A DNA stretch of 64,000 nt from Xanthobacteraceae bacterium (lineage in GTDB: Bacteria; Pseudomonadota; Alphaproteobacteria; Rhizobiales; Xanthobacteraceae). The notes beneath the pieces were generated by a model. That model was not told the origin of the DNA. It did not search any database and saw only the letters and a list, made by a program, of their open reading frames with translations. A program made the position numbers and the translations under genes. This document shows positions 15,694-22,348 of the stretch, one piece after another. Each line of letters begins with the position of its first letter. Positions within the stretch are counted from its first letter, which is position 1. The stretch lies in the NCBI GenBank assembly GCA_029239875.1, contig JARBUD010000019.1, positions 1 through 64,000 of the forward strand, in the 5' to 3' direction.

Positions 15694-17126
15694 CAGCCCT
15701 CCCCGTTCGGATCGCGCACCGCCGAGGCGGCGATGTCGACGAACAAGTCGACGCCGACGGTCGGCCCGTTGCGGTTCTTGGCGGCGATGATTTCGAGGCG
15801 GTCGCGCACGAGGTCGTAGCGCGCCAAGGCGCTCGGATCGCCTTCCTTGTATTCGCTCGTGGTCGCGACGTAGTACGCCTCGCGATAGACGAAGAGCACG
15901 GCGTCGGCGTCCGCTTCGATGTCTCCGCTCTCTCGCAGATCCGCAAGTTGCGGGCGCTTGTCTTCCCGGCTCTCAACGCCGCGATTGAGCTGAGCAAGGA
16001 GCACGATGCAGACACCCTGCTCCTTCGCCACCGCGCGAAGGCCCGCGGTGATCTCGCCGACCTCATAGACCCGATTGCCCTTGTACCGATCAGCAGCGCG
16101 CAGGAGCTTCAGATAGTCGATGAAGACCACGCGCAGATCGACGCCGCGCGCGGCGAGGTTCCTCTTGGCCGCCAAGACCCGCGCCGACACCTCGGCAACG
16201 GACAAACGTGCCGAGTAGTCCAACTCCAGCGGCAGCGTCTTCAGCATGGCGTCGGCGCGCAGCAGGCTTTCCATCTGCGCGTCGGACACACGGCCGCGCT
16301 TCACGGCCGAATAGGCGATGGCGTTTCCGCGGTGAAAAGCGACATCGGTAACGAGCCGCGCGGCCAGATCGTCCCGCCCCATTTCCAGGCTGAAGTAAAG
16401 CGTGCCGTTGCCGGCCGAGGCGCACTGCCAAGCCGAACTCGTGCCGCAAGTGGTCTTGCCCATGCCGGGGCGTCCGGCGAGCACCACGAGCTGGCCAGGG
16501 ATATATCCGCCCATGACGTCGTCGAGCGAGCGCCAGCCGGTCGTTGCACCCAGCAACATCGGCTCGCCCATGCGGTGCGCATTCACCTTTGTCAGCAGCG
16601 CCTCAGAGCTGGCGCCGGCCGGCTGGCGGGTGCCTTCTTTCTCCGCGATGCCAGCGCGCACCTCGTCGACAGACGTCAGGATCGCGGCGAGGCGCTCGGA
16701 TGCCATGCCGGGCGACGCTTCCACCTCCCGAACCGCGGCAAAGACGGCACGCAGCGCACCAGCGTCGCGGATGTCGCGGGCATAGGACTTGACCATGGAC
16801 GGCGGCGCTGCAGCGGAGCCGAGACGCGCCACGTAGGCGCCGAACGTCAGATCACCGAGGATCGGCTGATTCCATCCCGCCCCGAGGTCGTGCGCGAGAG
16901 ACCGGGCATCAGAAAGGGAACCCCGTGCCGCACGCTCTGCCATAGCCGCATAGAGCCTGCCGTGCAGGGGCTCGGCGAAGCTCTCCGGCGATAGGAGTGC
17001 CGACGCCGCTGGGAAGGCGTCAGGCATCACCAGAAGCGCGCCGAGCAACGATTGCTCAATCTCGACGATCGCGTGGTTGGCATCTGCGGGCCGAACCGCG
17101 ATAGCCATAGAAGACATGTCCATCAT
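15693..17126 (-). CDS. dnaB: Replicative DNA helicase, DnaB type, 477 aa
   Basis: The N-terminal DnaB domain starts near EIEQSLLGALLVMPDAFP (residue 23). The RecA-like motor begins near residue 200 with TGWRSLDDVMGGYIPGQLVVLAGRPGMGKTT, including the Walker A GRPGMGKTT. Walker B is VVFIDYLKLL near residue 340, and the later motif CIVLLAQLNRGVESREDKRPQLADLRESGDIEADAD is the DnaB-specific sensor region. Length agrees with phage and plasmid DnaB. It overlaps the small gene before it by four bases and the DUF1376 gene after it by one, so replication proteins are co-translated. It probably replaces the host DnaB at the phage origin. Confidence 0.95.
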   Translation of the reverse strand: MMDMSSMAIAVRPADANHAIVEIEQSLLGALLVMPDAFPAASALLSPESFAEPLHGRLYAAMAERAARGSLSDARSLAHDLGAGWNQPILGDLTFGAYVARLGSAAAPPSMVKSYARDIRDAGALRAVFAAVREVEASPGMASERLAAILTSVDEVRAGIAEKEGTRQPAGASSEALLTKVNAHRMGEPMLLGATTGWRSLDDVMGGYIPGQLVVLAGRPGMGKTTCGTSSAWQCASAGNGTLYFSLEMGRDDLAARLVTDVAFHRGNAIAYSAVKRGRVSDAQMESLLRADAMLKTLPLELDYSARLSVAEVSARVLAAKRNLAARGVDLRVVFIDYLKLLRAADRYKGNRVYEVGEITAGLRAVAKEQGVCIVLLAQLNRGVESREDKRPQLADLRESGDIEADADAVLFVYREAYYVATTSEYKEGDPSALARYDLVRDRLEIIAAKNRNGPTVGVDLFVDIAASAVRDPNGEG

Positions 17127-17314
17127 TCGGGGCGGGCCGATCCGAGCGCGCCGCGCTGAGCAGGCGTGATGAAGAGGTCAAGGAACCGGCGCCACGCCGC
17201 TCCGGCGGCCATTGCGTCATGCAACCGGCGCGAACGGTGGGCTGCGTCGAGAGCGGCGACGTATTCCTGCCACGCCTTTTCTGCAGCGGCAGGGCTCGCA
17301 AGGCTATCAGTCAT
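17123..17314 (-). CDS. Small helical phage protein, 63 aa
   Basis: An ATG at 17314 overlaps the end of the Cro-like gene (8 bases) and its stop overlaps the DnaB start, so the gene sits inside a coupled cluster. The sequence starts MTDSLASPAAAEKAWQEYV and is mostly alpha helix with repeated Ala and Arg (AALDAAHRSRRLHDAMAAGAAW). There are no Cys pairs, signal peptide or membrane segments. I recognise no family. The tight coupling is the main support that it is real. Confidence 0.65.
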   Translation of the reverse strand: MTDSLASPAAAEKAWQEYVAALDAAHRSRRLHDAMAAGAAWRRFLDLFITPAQRGALGSARPE

Positions 17315-17639
17315 GATGGGCTACCTTGTTCGAAGCAACCTCGTCCTCGCACGCGTGCTCGTGCACGCGTGGCGCGATGCGCGGGAGGGGAGCCGGAAGC
17401 TTGGTGCTGTCGACGCCGGGCCGGTCGTCATGCGCCGCCAGCAACATCTCCACCGTGATATCGAGGTCACTCGCGTCCGCTGCGTTCTCGATGATCAAGG
17501 GCCAATATCGGCTCGGGATGCGGCCTCGCCGGCGCATGTCATAAGCGCGCTGACTCGGATGCCGCGTGAAGCCGCATGCACGGCCGAACGTGCTCAGGCG
17601 GGTGAAGCTGTCGATGATTTCCGGAACAGACGTGCTCAT
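17307..17639 (-). CDS. Cro-like DNA-binding protein, 110 aa
   Basis: The start MSTSVPEIIDSFTRLSTFGR is the ATG at 17639; the frame stays open beyond that only by chance, across the repressor gene. Residues about 12-60 contain a helix-turn-helix in the form common for rhizobial Cro proteins: FGRACGFTRHPSQRAYDMRRRGRIPSRYWPLIIENA. The C-terminus is extended and polar. It is divergent from the CI-like gene and shares with it an intergenic region holding two 17-bp operators. It is the first gene of the leftward replication operon and probably represses CI or its own promoter. Confidence 0.85.
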   Translation of the reverse strand: MSTSVPEIIDSFTRLSTFGRACGFTRHPSQRAYDMRRRGRIPSRYWPLIIENAADASDLDITVEMLLAAHDDRPGVDSTKLPAPLPRIAPRVHEHACEDEVASNKVAHHD

Positions 17640-17648
17640 AACGATCTG

Positions 17649-17698
17649 TTTACGCTCATCGCGTAAAAGGCGCAACGCAATTCTACGCGACATGCGTA
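17649..17698. promoter_or_regulatory. Operators O1 and O2 in the Cro/CI divergent region
   Basis: Two dyads match TTACGC-N5-GCGTAA. O1 reads TTTACGC-TCATC-GCGTAAA at 17649-17667 with 7-bp perfect arms. O2 reads TACGC-GACAT-GCGTA at 17684-17698. They lie between the divergent cro-like start at 17639 and the cI-like start at 17721. The same motif occurs twice more after the repressor gene. The likely ligands are the CI-like and Cro-like proteins. Confidence 0.85.
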
Positions 17699-17720
17699 AC
17701 GCATTGTGGGAAAAATGGGA

Positions 17721-18335
17721 ATGATGAGCGAACCAGGCGAACGTTTGGCTGAGGCGCGCAAGCGTGCCGGCTACAAGACAGGCTCCGACGCGGCGCGCGC
17801 GTTCGGCTGGCCCGTCTCTACCTATCTCGGGCACGAGAACGGGGACCGCATCCCCAGGATCGACGCAGCCAAGCGATACAGCCGCGCCTTCCGCGTACCG
17901 TGGACTTGGATCCTCGACGGCGGCGAACTGCCGGAGGATTACAGGCCAACGCTCCCGCTCGTCGGCTATGTCGGGGCCGGCGCAGAAGTGATCCCGTTTG
18001 ATGACCACGCAATGGGTGCGGGCCTCGATGAGATAGAGGCTCCGCCAGGAGCTCCGGCCGATGCAGTTGCGGTGAAGGTCCGCGGCGAAAGCATGTGGCC
18101 GGTCTTTCACGATGGCGACACCATCGTCTTCGACGAGCGGCGATCCGGCCCGGATTTGGTGACCTATGTCGGGCGCGAGTGCATCATCCGTCTGGAGGAC
18201 GGGCGCACCTTCATCAAGATGCTGACAAAGGGATCGGCTGAAGGCTTCTGGACGCTGATCAGCTATAATGCGCCCCCTGTCACGGACGTCGCCGTGGAAT
18301 GGGCCGCGAAAGTGCACTGGATAGAACGAGCCTGA
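17721..18335 (+). CDS. CI-like phage repressor with S24 peptidase domain, 204 aa
   Basis: The start could be any of several Met codons; I choose MMSEPGERLAEARKRAG at 17721. Residues 5-65 are an XRE-type helix-turn-helix (ARKRAGYKTGSDAARAFGWPVSTYLGHENG). Residues about 95-200 are the S24/LexA-like domain: LVGYVGAGAEVIPFDD with the Ala-Gly-type cleavage region, RGESMWPVFHDGDTIVFD carrying the Ser of the Ser-Lys dyad, and FIKMLTKGS carrying the Lys. It keeps the prophage silent and may cleave itself after DNA damage through RecA. It is flanked on both sides by copies of its presumed operator. Confidence 0.92.
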   Translation: MMSEPGERLAEARKRAGYKTGSDAARAFGWPVSTYLGHENGDRIPRIDAAKRYSRAFRVPWTWILDGGELPEDYRPTLPLVGYVGAGAEVIPFDDHAMGAGLDEIEAPPGAPADAVAVKVRGESMWPVFHDGDTIVFDERRSGPDLVTYVGRECIIRLEDGRTFIKMLTKGSAEGFWTLISYNAPPVTDVAVEWAAKVHWIERA

Positions 18336-18339
18336 CAAA

Positions 18340-18394
18340 TTACGCGCATCGCGTAAAAACTCTATTGACCATAATTACGCGATGAGCGTAAATC
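18340..18394 (+). promoter_or_regulatory. Early rightward promoter with operators O3 and O4
   Basis: O3 is TTACGC-GCATC-GCGTAA at 18340-18356 and O4 is TTACGC-GATGA-GCGTAA at 18375-18391. A -35-like TTGACC lies between them at 18365-18370, and a weak -10 (TAAATC, 18389-18394) overlaps O4. The spacer of O4 is the inverse complement of the O1 spacer. This layout, -35 between two operators and -10 under one of them, fits repressor control of the operon that starts at 18423. Confidence 0.8.
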
Positions 18395-18422
18395 CCTCGT
18401 GTCAGAACTCGAGGGGAACGCG

Positions 18423-19172
18423 ATGTATCACTCTCCGCACATCACCGAAGCCGCCTCTGCCGCCGATCCCATGATTGCTTTCGCGGCGGCGTGGCGGGAA
18501 GAGGAGGCCAGCGTCCCTGTTGAGGACGGCAACGTCCCCGACAATTGGCCGCGTCCGCTGGACGAGCTGCTGCGTGCCGGGAGTCTTCCCGTCCCAACCA
18601 CCATCGCGGGGGCCGCCGAGGCTATCCGGATGGCTGCTCAGGAAGCACGCGAGGGGATGGCAGATCCCGTCATCACCACCTTGCTTGAAGTCGCGCTGAT
18701 GTTCTTTGACGACAGCCCTAGCGCAGCGCCACCGCTGTGCCCGGCTGCCGTGATCGCTGACGTGATCGCGGCGCATATCGACGACCGCGAGGCGACCGAA
18801 GCGGCAGGCATGGACACGAGCCAAGGCAGCTGGCAGCGCGACTATTACGATCGCGTCGATACCGAGCTGGACAATGGCATATCCGCGCTCCGCGATGCAC
18901 TCGCCTATGTGCAGGCCATCAGCCCCAAGGGCGCACTCGCCCAGGTGTCGGTGATTTCCGCCCTGGTTTCCTGGATGAGCGGAATGGAAGACGTCGAGAC
19001 CCGCAAGTCGCTGGCTCTCAGCGTCGACAATCTCGCGCACTCGGTGGCGAACTTCCTCGACGGCCAAGCGGACGCGAGCCGCGATCACGCGGCCCCGACG
19101 TACTTTTTCCCCAGGACCGCCAGCCGCGTCCACGGACGGCAAGCACCGGAAGAACTCGCCTCCGCGAGCTGA
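18423..19172 (+). CDS. Early prophage protein of unknown function, 249 aa
   Basis: I choose the ATG at 18423, with GAGGGG seven bases upstream. The GTG at 18399 is less likely. The protein is acidic and mostly helical, with Ala-rich parts (ITEAASAADPMIAFAAAWREE) and a YVQAISPKGALAQVSVISALVSWM stretch near residue 170. It has no Cys pairs and no convincing membrane span. It is the first gene under the CI-controlled early promoter. No family is recognised. Early position suggests takeover, anti-defence or regulatory roles, but that is only inference. Confidence 0.75.
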   Translation: MYHSPHITEAASAADPMIAFAAAWREEEASVPVEDGNVPDNWPRPLDELLRAGSLPVPTTIAGAAEAIRMAAQEAREGMADPVITTLLEVALMFFDDSPSAAPPLCPAAVIADVIAAHIDDREATEAAGMDTSQGSWQRDYYDRVDTELDNGISALRDALAYVQAISPKGALAQVSVISALVSWMSGMEDVETRKSLALSVDNLAHSVANFLDGQADASRDHAAPTYFFPRTASRVHGRQAPEELASAS

Positions 19173-19241
19173 GGCGCGCCGTCACCATCTGATCAGCCAG
19201 CTCTCACAGCCCGCTGCGTTGCCGTGGCGGAAGGAGAAGTC

Positions 19242-19688
19242 ATGCCCAACCATACTGCTGACAGCTTCGCGCCCGAGCTGATCCGCCTTTGGCGCGATCA
19301 CAACGAGCTTTCAAGACGGGCAGGCCTGCAAAGCGGGACGCCAGAGTGGATCCGGAGAGAGAACCGGCAGAACGCCGTCTACGGCCAGATCAAGGCCGTA
19401 GAGGCGGCTGCCTCCTACGCACCCGTTGAAGGACCATACGGGATTGTCCTTCTGCTCGGCCTGATCGCCGACGCAGCTTCGGCGCTCGAAAGCCTCGTGC
19501 CTGCCGGTGTCGCCGACGAGAAAGCGGAGGAAATCAGCAATGCCATATCCCGGATGTCCTACGCGCTCGTTCGGTGGATCGAAGCCGTGCACCGCATCGA
19601 TCGTGCCGACGCTGCCGGCGACATTTACTTGGCCGCCCGGTGCGATCCCTTCGATCCGCGCTCCACTGAGCCGGCGGAGGCTGCGTGA
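19242..19688 (+). CDS. Early prophage protein of unknown function, 148 aa
   Basis: An ATG at 19242 is preceded by GGAAGGAG, a strong ribosome site. The protein starts MPNHTADSFAPELIRLWRDHN and contains a helical part (WIRRENRQNAVYGQIKAVEAAASYAPVEGPYG) and GIVLLLGLIADAASALESL, an amphipathic or partly hydrophobic helix near residue 80. The C-terminus is acidic. Its stop overlaps the next start as TGATG. It resembles the neighbouring early protein in size and composition, so an ancient duplication is possible but not shown. Function unknown. Confidence 0.75.
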   Translation: MPNHTADSFAPELIRLWRDHNELSRRAGLQSGTPEWIRRENRQNAVYGQIKAVEAAASYAPVEGPYGIVLLLGLIADAASALESLVPAGVADEKAEEISNAISRMSYALVRWIEAVHRIDRADAAGDIYLAARCDPFDPRSTEPAEAA

Positions 19689-20035
19689 TGGCACAGAGGT
19701 TCGCTGAAACCGGTTGCGCCATCGAGACGCCGGAACTTTCCGGGATGTCGATAGACGCTCTCAGAATGCTGCATCGAGCGGCGATAAGCGCCGGTGACCT
19801 TGTCGAGGGTCTCGGCTGGTCGACCCAGGACAAAAAGGCCAAGGACGCTCTTCTCGGCCTGTCGGACTGCTTCGCCAACCTCCAGAACGACATCGTCGAT
19901 GAAATGGTCGGCCGGACGCCTTCGGATGACAGGGAGCGTCGACAGCGCGCTTTCGTGCTGCTGGACGATGCCGGACGCTGCCTCGATCCCGACGAGTACC
20001 CGACCGAACTCGCTGAACTCGTAGGGAGGCTATGA
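19688..20035 (+). CDS. Early prophage protein of unknown function, 115 aa
   Basis: The ATG overlaps the stop of the previous gene (TGATG), so translation is probably coupled. The sequence begins MAQRFAETGCAIETPELSG, is acidic, and has a helical core: MLHRAAISAGDLVEGLGW, LLGLSDCFANLQNDIVDEMVG, with a final LDPDEYPTELAELVGRL. There is no zinc motif or signal peptide. Genes of this type appear in the early regions of rhizobial prophages, but I cannot name a family. It is cotranscribed with the other early genes. Confidence 0.72.
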   Translation: MAQRFAETGCAIETPELSGMSIDALRMLHRAAISAGDLVEGLGWSTQDKKAKDALLGLSDCFANLQNDIVDEMVGRTPSDDRERRQRAFVLLDDAGRCLDPDEYPTELAELVGRL

Positions 20036-20304
20036 TGTCGAAAGAACGCCCGGTCCACTTCCCTGTCGGGAACGACGGCATAGACGACCTGAGGCAAGGC
20101 TTTGCCCTGCTGCGCATTGCCGAGGCCGCTATAGCTGCAATGGAAGCAAACCTTGTGGCCACCGACATCATAGCGCTTCGGGCTGTCATCGGCGACGCCG
20201 TGCAGTACCTGGAAGGCGCAGACGCGCGGGCGATCGAAGCGCATAACAAACAGGCCGAGATCGACTATGCGACGCTAATCTCGCGAGCAGGCAATGGCTC
20301 GTGA
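20035..20304 (+). CDS. Early prophage protein of unknown function, 89 aa
   Basis: The start is one of two adjacent Met codons at 20032/20035. I prefer 20035, which has GGGAGG six bases upstream. The protein is MSKERPVHFPVGNDGIDDLRQG followed by helices (ALLRIAEAAIAAMEANLVAT, IIALRAVIGDAVQYLEGADA). It is acidic, with no Cys. It overlaps the excisionase-like gene by 11 bases, linking the early genes with the recombination module. Function unknown. Confidence 0.7.
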   Translation: MSKERPVHFPVGNDGIDDLRQGFALLRIAEAAIAAMEANLVATDIIALRAVIGDAVQYLEGADARAIEAHNKQAEIDYATLISRAGNGS

Positions 20305-20728
20305 TCCTCTCGCGCGAATTCGGCTCCGCCCGAGCATCGACCAGTGGCGCGACGATGAATCTATGACACTCGCGGAAGCCGCAGCCCTATTCTTCCCTGA
20401 AGGTCCGCTAACCACCGCGTCATTCCGCAAGGCTGCGAAGCGCGGCGACCTTGCGGTACGGCGCCTGCTGGGCAAGGATTTCACCACTCCCATGTCCGTC
20501 CGCGAGATGTTGAAGCCATGCCGGGCCGAAAGCCAAAGCCTCCCCGCCTCTATCTCCGAGAGCGCGACGGCCGCGAAAGGCTCTGGGTTATCATCGACCG
20601 GGGACGGGAAATCAGCACAGGCTGCGGCGAAAAAGAGGTTCGCGGAGCTGAAGAACGCTTCCAGGAATATCTCGCCGGCAAACACGTCTCGACCGTCGGC
20701 ACCCGTGATTTCACTCGGCTCAAAGTAG
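20294..20728 (+). CDS. Excisionase-like helix-turn-helix protein, 144 aa
   Basis: Residues 20-75 fit a MerR/AlpA-like excisionase fold: MTLAEAAALFFPEGPLTTASFRKAAKRGDLAVRRLLGKDFTTPMSVREML. The position directly before the integrase supports a directionality factor. The last 70 residues (AESQSLPASISESATAAKG and on) are Ser/Ala-rich and are encoded in a different frame over the first 211 bases of the integrase gene. Similar excisionase/integrase overlaps are, as I recall, common in rhizobial elements. The tail could be partly neutral, since it is set by the integrase frame. Confidence 0.75.
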   Translation: MARDPLARIRLRPSIDQWRDDESMTLAEAAALFFPEGPLTTASFRKAAKRGDLAVRRLLGKDFTTPMSVREMLKPCRAESQSLPASISESATAAKGSGLSSTGDGKSAQAAAKKRFAELKNASRNISPANTSRPSAPVISLGSK

Positions 20729-21750
20729 CCGATGTCCTGACCTTTTACGCCGAGGCAAAGGCCCGTCCGGCCACCGCGACGGTGAAAGCCGCGGCGCGCT
20801 ACCGAGAGATGCTCGCGTTCTGCGAAACGCTGTCGGAATGGTGGGGTGGGAAGAACGTCAGTGATATCCGCGGTGAGACATGCCGCCAGTACGTCGAGTG
20901 GCGGACCGCCCAGCCGCTGCGCCGCGCCAAGACCGAAGCGGCGCTCAAGAAGCGCGTCAGCCCCGCCACCGCGCGCCGTGAACTCGAGGTGCTTCGTGCG
21001 GCCGTGAACCTGTATCACGCCGAGTACACCCTTCCCTCAGTTCCCAAAATTACACTGCCGGAGAAGTCGGTGCCGCGCGATCGGTGGCTCACCCGTGCGG
21101 AGGTTGCCGCGCTGCTGTGGGCATGCCTGGGTTGGCGGCGCGAGGTCGACACAGGCCGCTGGGCTAAGATCCAGCCGGAAGGCATCCGCAAGCAGACGCG
21201 TACCCGACGCGCGCACATTGCTCGATTCATCCTCATCGGCCTCTACACCGGCACGCGCCACGAGGCGATCGAGCGGCTGCAGTGGCACGCGAATGTCGAT
21301 GGTGGCTGGGTCGACCTCGGCCGCGGCTTGCTCTATCGGCGCGGCTCAGGAGAGCGGGAAACGAAAAAGCGTAGACCGCCGGCGCGCATTCCTCACCGTC
21401 TCATGCCTCATCTTCTCCGCTGGCAGCAGTTGGACCGGACGCACCCGACCTCGAACGAGCACCCGATCAGGCATGTCATTCACACCAGCACCGGCGAGGG
21501 CTTGTCTACGCCGATCCGAACAGGCTGGGAGGGCATCCGGAACGACGCCGCCCTCGGCGCTGACGTCGTCCCCCATGTGCTGCGACACACCTGCGTCACC
21601 TGGCAGCTTCAGGCCGGCGTGCTTCCGTGGGAGGTTGCCGGCGCCGTCGGCATGACCGTCGAGCAGATCGAGAACGGGTATGGTCATCACTCGCCGGACT
21701 ATCAAAAAGCGAGCGCAGAGGCGTTTGGGAAGAGAACAACGCCGCCATGA
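20518..21750 (+). CDS. int: Tyrosine-type site-specific integrase, 410 aa
   Basis: The protein has a short N-terminal beta part (arm-binding), a SAM-like core-binding region around residues 65-150 (LKVADVLTFYAEAKARPATATVKAAARYREML) and a catalytic domain from about residue 185. Catalytic residues are visible: Arg in YTGTRHEAIERL, Lys in the RETKKRRP loop, HxLR in VPHVLRHTCVTW, His in GYGHHS and Tyr in SPDYQKA. It ends 320 bases before the tRNA-Pro fragment and recombines the phage into that tRNA. Its first 211 bases overlap the excisionase-like gene in another frame. Confidence 0.95.
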   Translation: MPGRKPKPPRLYLRERDGRERLWVIIDRGREISTGCGEKEVRGAEERFQEYLAGKHVSTVGTRDFTRLKVADVLTFYAEAKARPATATVKAAARYREMLAFCETLSEWWGGKNVSDIRGETCRQYVEWRTAQPLRRAKTEAALKKRVSPATARRELEVLRAAVNLYHAEYTLPSVPKITLPEKSVPRDRWLTRAEVAALLWACLGWRREVDTGRWAKIQPEGIRKQTRTRRAHIARFILIGLYTGTRHEAIERLQWHANVDGGWVDLGRGLLYRRGSGERETKKRRPPARIPHRLMPHLLRWQQLDRTHPTSNEHPIRHVIHTSTGEGLSTPIRTGWEGIRNDAALGADVVPHVLRHTCVTWQLQAGVLPWEVAGAVGMTVEQIENGYGHHSPDYQKASAEAFGKRTTPP

Positions 21751-21956
21751 CCGCTGAGGATGAAGTGGCCGCGTTCATCCGCTCCAAGTCGCCCCGCGCG
21801 GTATGCGACGACTGCATAACGGCAGGGCTGACACTGAGCGTTCGCCAGCATGCCAATCATAAGACCAGAGCACTCGGGATGCGCCCGAGATACACCCGGC
21901 GGCTCGGAACATGCTCGATCTGTAGTTCCACGAAGCTGGTGATTTCATACAAGTGA
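21747..21956 (+). CDS. Small zinc-ribbon-like protein after integrase, 69 aa
   Basis: The ATG overlaps the integrase stop (ATGA). The sequence has two Cys pairs, CDDC near residue 20 and CSIC near residue 56, spaced to bind one zinc. It also has RQHANHKTRALGM, a possible helix-turn-helix recognition part, and ends STKLVISYK. Small proteins with this CxxC-RQxANxxTRAL-CxxC pattern appear next to integrases and in restriction-like contexts in rhizobia. Nucleic-acid binding is likely; the role is unknown. It is the last prophage gene before the attachment site. Confidence 0.75.
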   Translation: MTAEDEVAAFIRSKSPRAVCDDCITAGLTLSVRQHANHKTRALGMRPRYTRRLGTCSICSSTKLVISYK

Positions 21957-21971
21957 GACGTACGCAGAACG

Positions 21972-21993
21972 GCCCATGAAATGCCCATGAAAT
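21972..21993. repeat. Tandem 11-bp repeat, candidate integrase arm sites
   Basis: GCCCATGAAAT occurs twice without spacer (21972-21982 and 21983-21993), one helical turn apart. It lies between the integrase gene and the attachment core, where tyrosine integrases have arm-type sites. Confidence 0.65.
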
Positions 21994-22045
21994 AGGGTCA
22001 AAAGGCGTGAACAAACGTAGACCGCTGGAAATCTCCTTCCTTAAA

Positions 22046-22058
22046 TATCAATGATTTA
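22046..22058 (+). promoter_or_regulatory. Candidate IHF binding site near att core
   Basis: TATCAA-TGAT-TTA fits the IHF consensus WATCAANNNNTTR at every position, and lies in an AT-rich stretch just 13 bases before the tRNA-Pro core. IHF bends DNA in lambda-type recombination complexes. Confidence 0.65.
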
Positions 22059-22071
22059 ACCTAAGCCGCGT

Positions 22072-22119
22072 TCGTTCGGGACGAGGGGGTCGCAGGTTCA
22101 AATCCTGCCACTCCGACCA
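22072..22119 (+). other. Attachment site: 3' fragment of tRNA-Pro(CGG)
   Basis: The 48 bases run from the anticodon arm (TCG-TTCGGGA-CGA, anticodon CGG) through the variable loop and the T arm (GGTTCAAATCC) to the acceptor strand and encoded CCA. The 5' half (acceptor, D arm, first anticodon-stem bases) is absent, so it is not a functional tRNA. It is what integration into a tRNA-Pro gene leaves at the integrase-side junction. Confidence 0.92.
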
Positions 22120-22304
22120 AGCGGACCAAGGGTTTCCCGAGCCCTCAAGAATCTACCCCGACGGATATCCTGACAGAGATGCCGGGAATGCGGCCCTCCG
22201 GACAGGAGAGTGGCTCCTGTGAGCTATTGCCCCCAAAATGGCCCCTCGCGGTCGCGAGCCGGAAATCGCCAGCCCTGCGGCGGCTGGACGAAGAATCCTG
22301 AACA

Positions 22305-22324
22305 CGGTAGCCATTTAGCTACCG
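22305..22324 (+). other. Hairpin in the gap after the att site
   Basis: CGGTAGC (22305-22311) and GCTACCG (22318-22324) pair perfectly over a 6-base loop, 24 bases before the next start codon. No T run follows. It may be a remnant of a terminator or a leader structure. Otherwise 22120-22348 shows no gene. Confidence 0.4.
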
Positions 22325-22348
22325 TCAAACACGATCACGGATGTTCGA

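Larger units (their letters stand above)
1..22119. mobile_element. Prophage in tRNA-Pro(CGG), left end outside window, probably defective
   Basis: The segment contains tail, portal, terminase, replication, CI/Cro and integrase genes in siphophage-like order and ends at a 3' tRNA-Pro fragment (22072-22119) directly after the integrase. A 3' fragment at this end implies that the restored full tRNA-Pro gene and the other attachment site lie left of position 1. Head genes and tail-tube/tape-measure genes are not found where they should lie, between portal and tail tip, so virion production is unlikely. Lysis genes are not seen in the window and could lie further left. Confidence 0.93.

Noticed and set aside
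22072-22119. Functional tRNA-Pro gene
   Set aside because: Only the 3' part from the anticodon arm onwards is present; acceptor 5' strand and D arm are missing.
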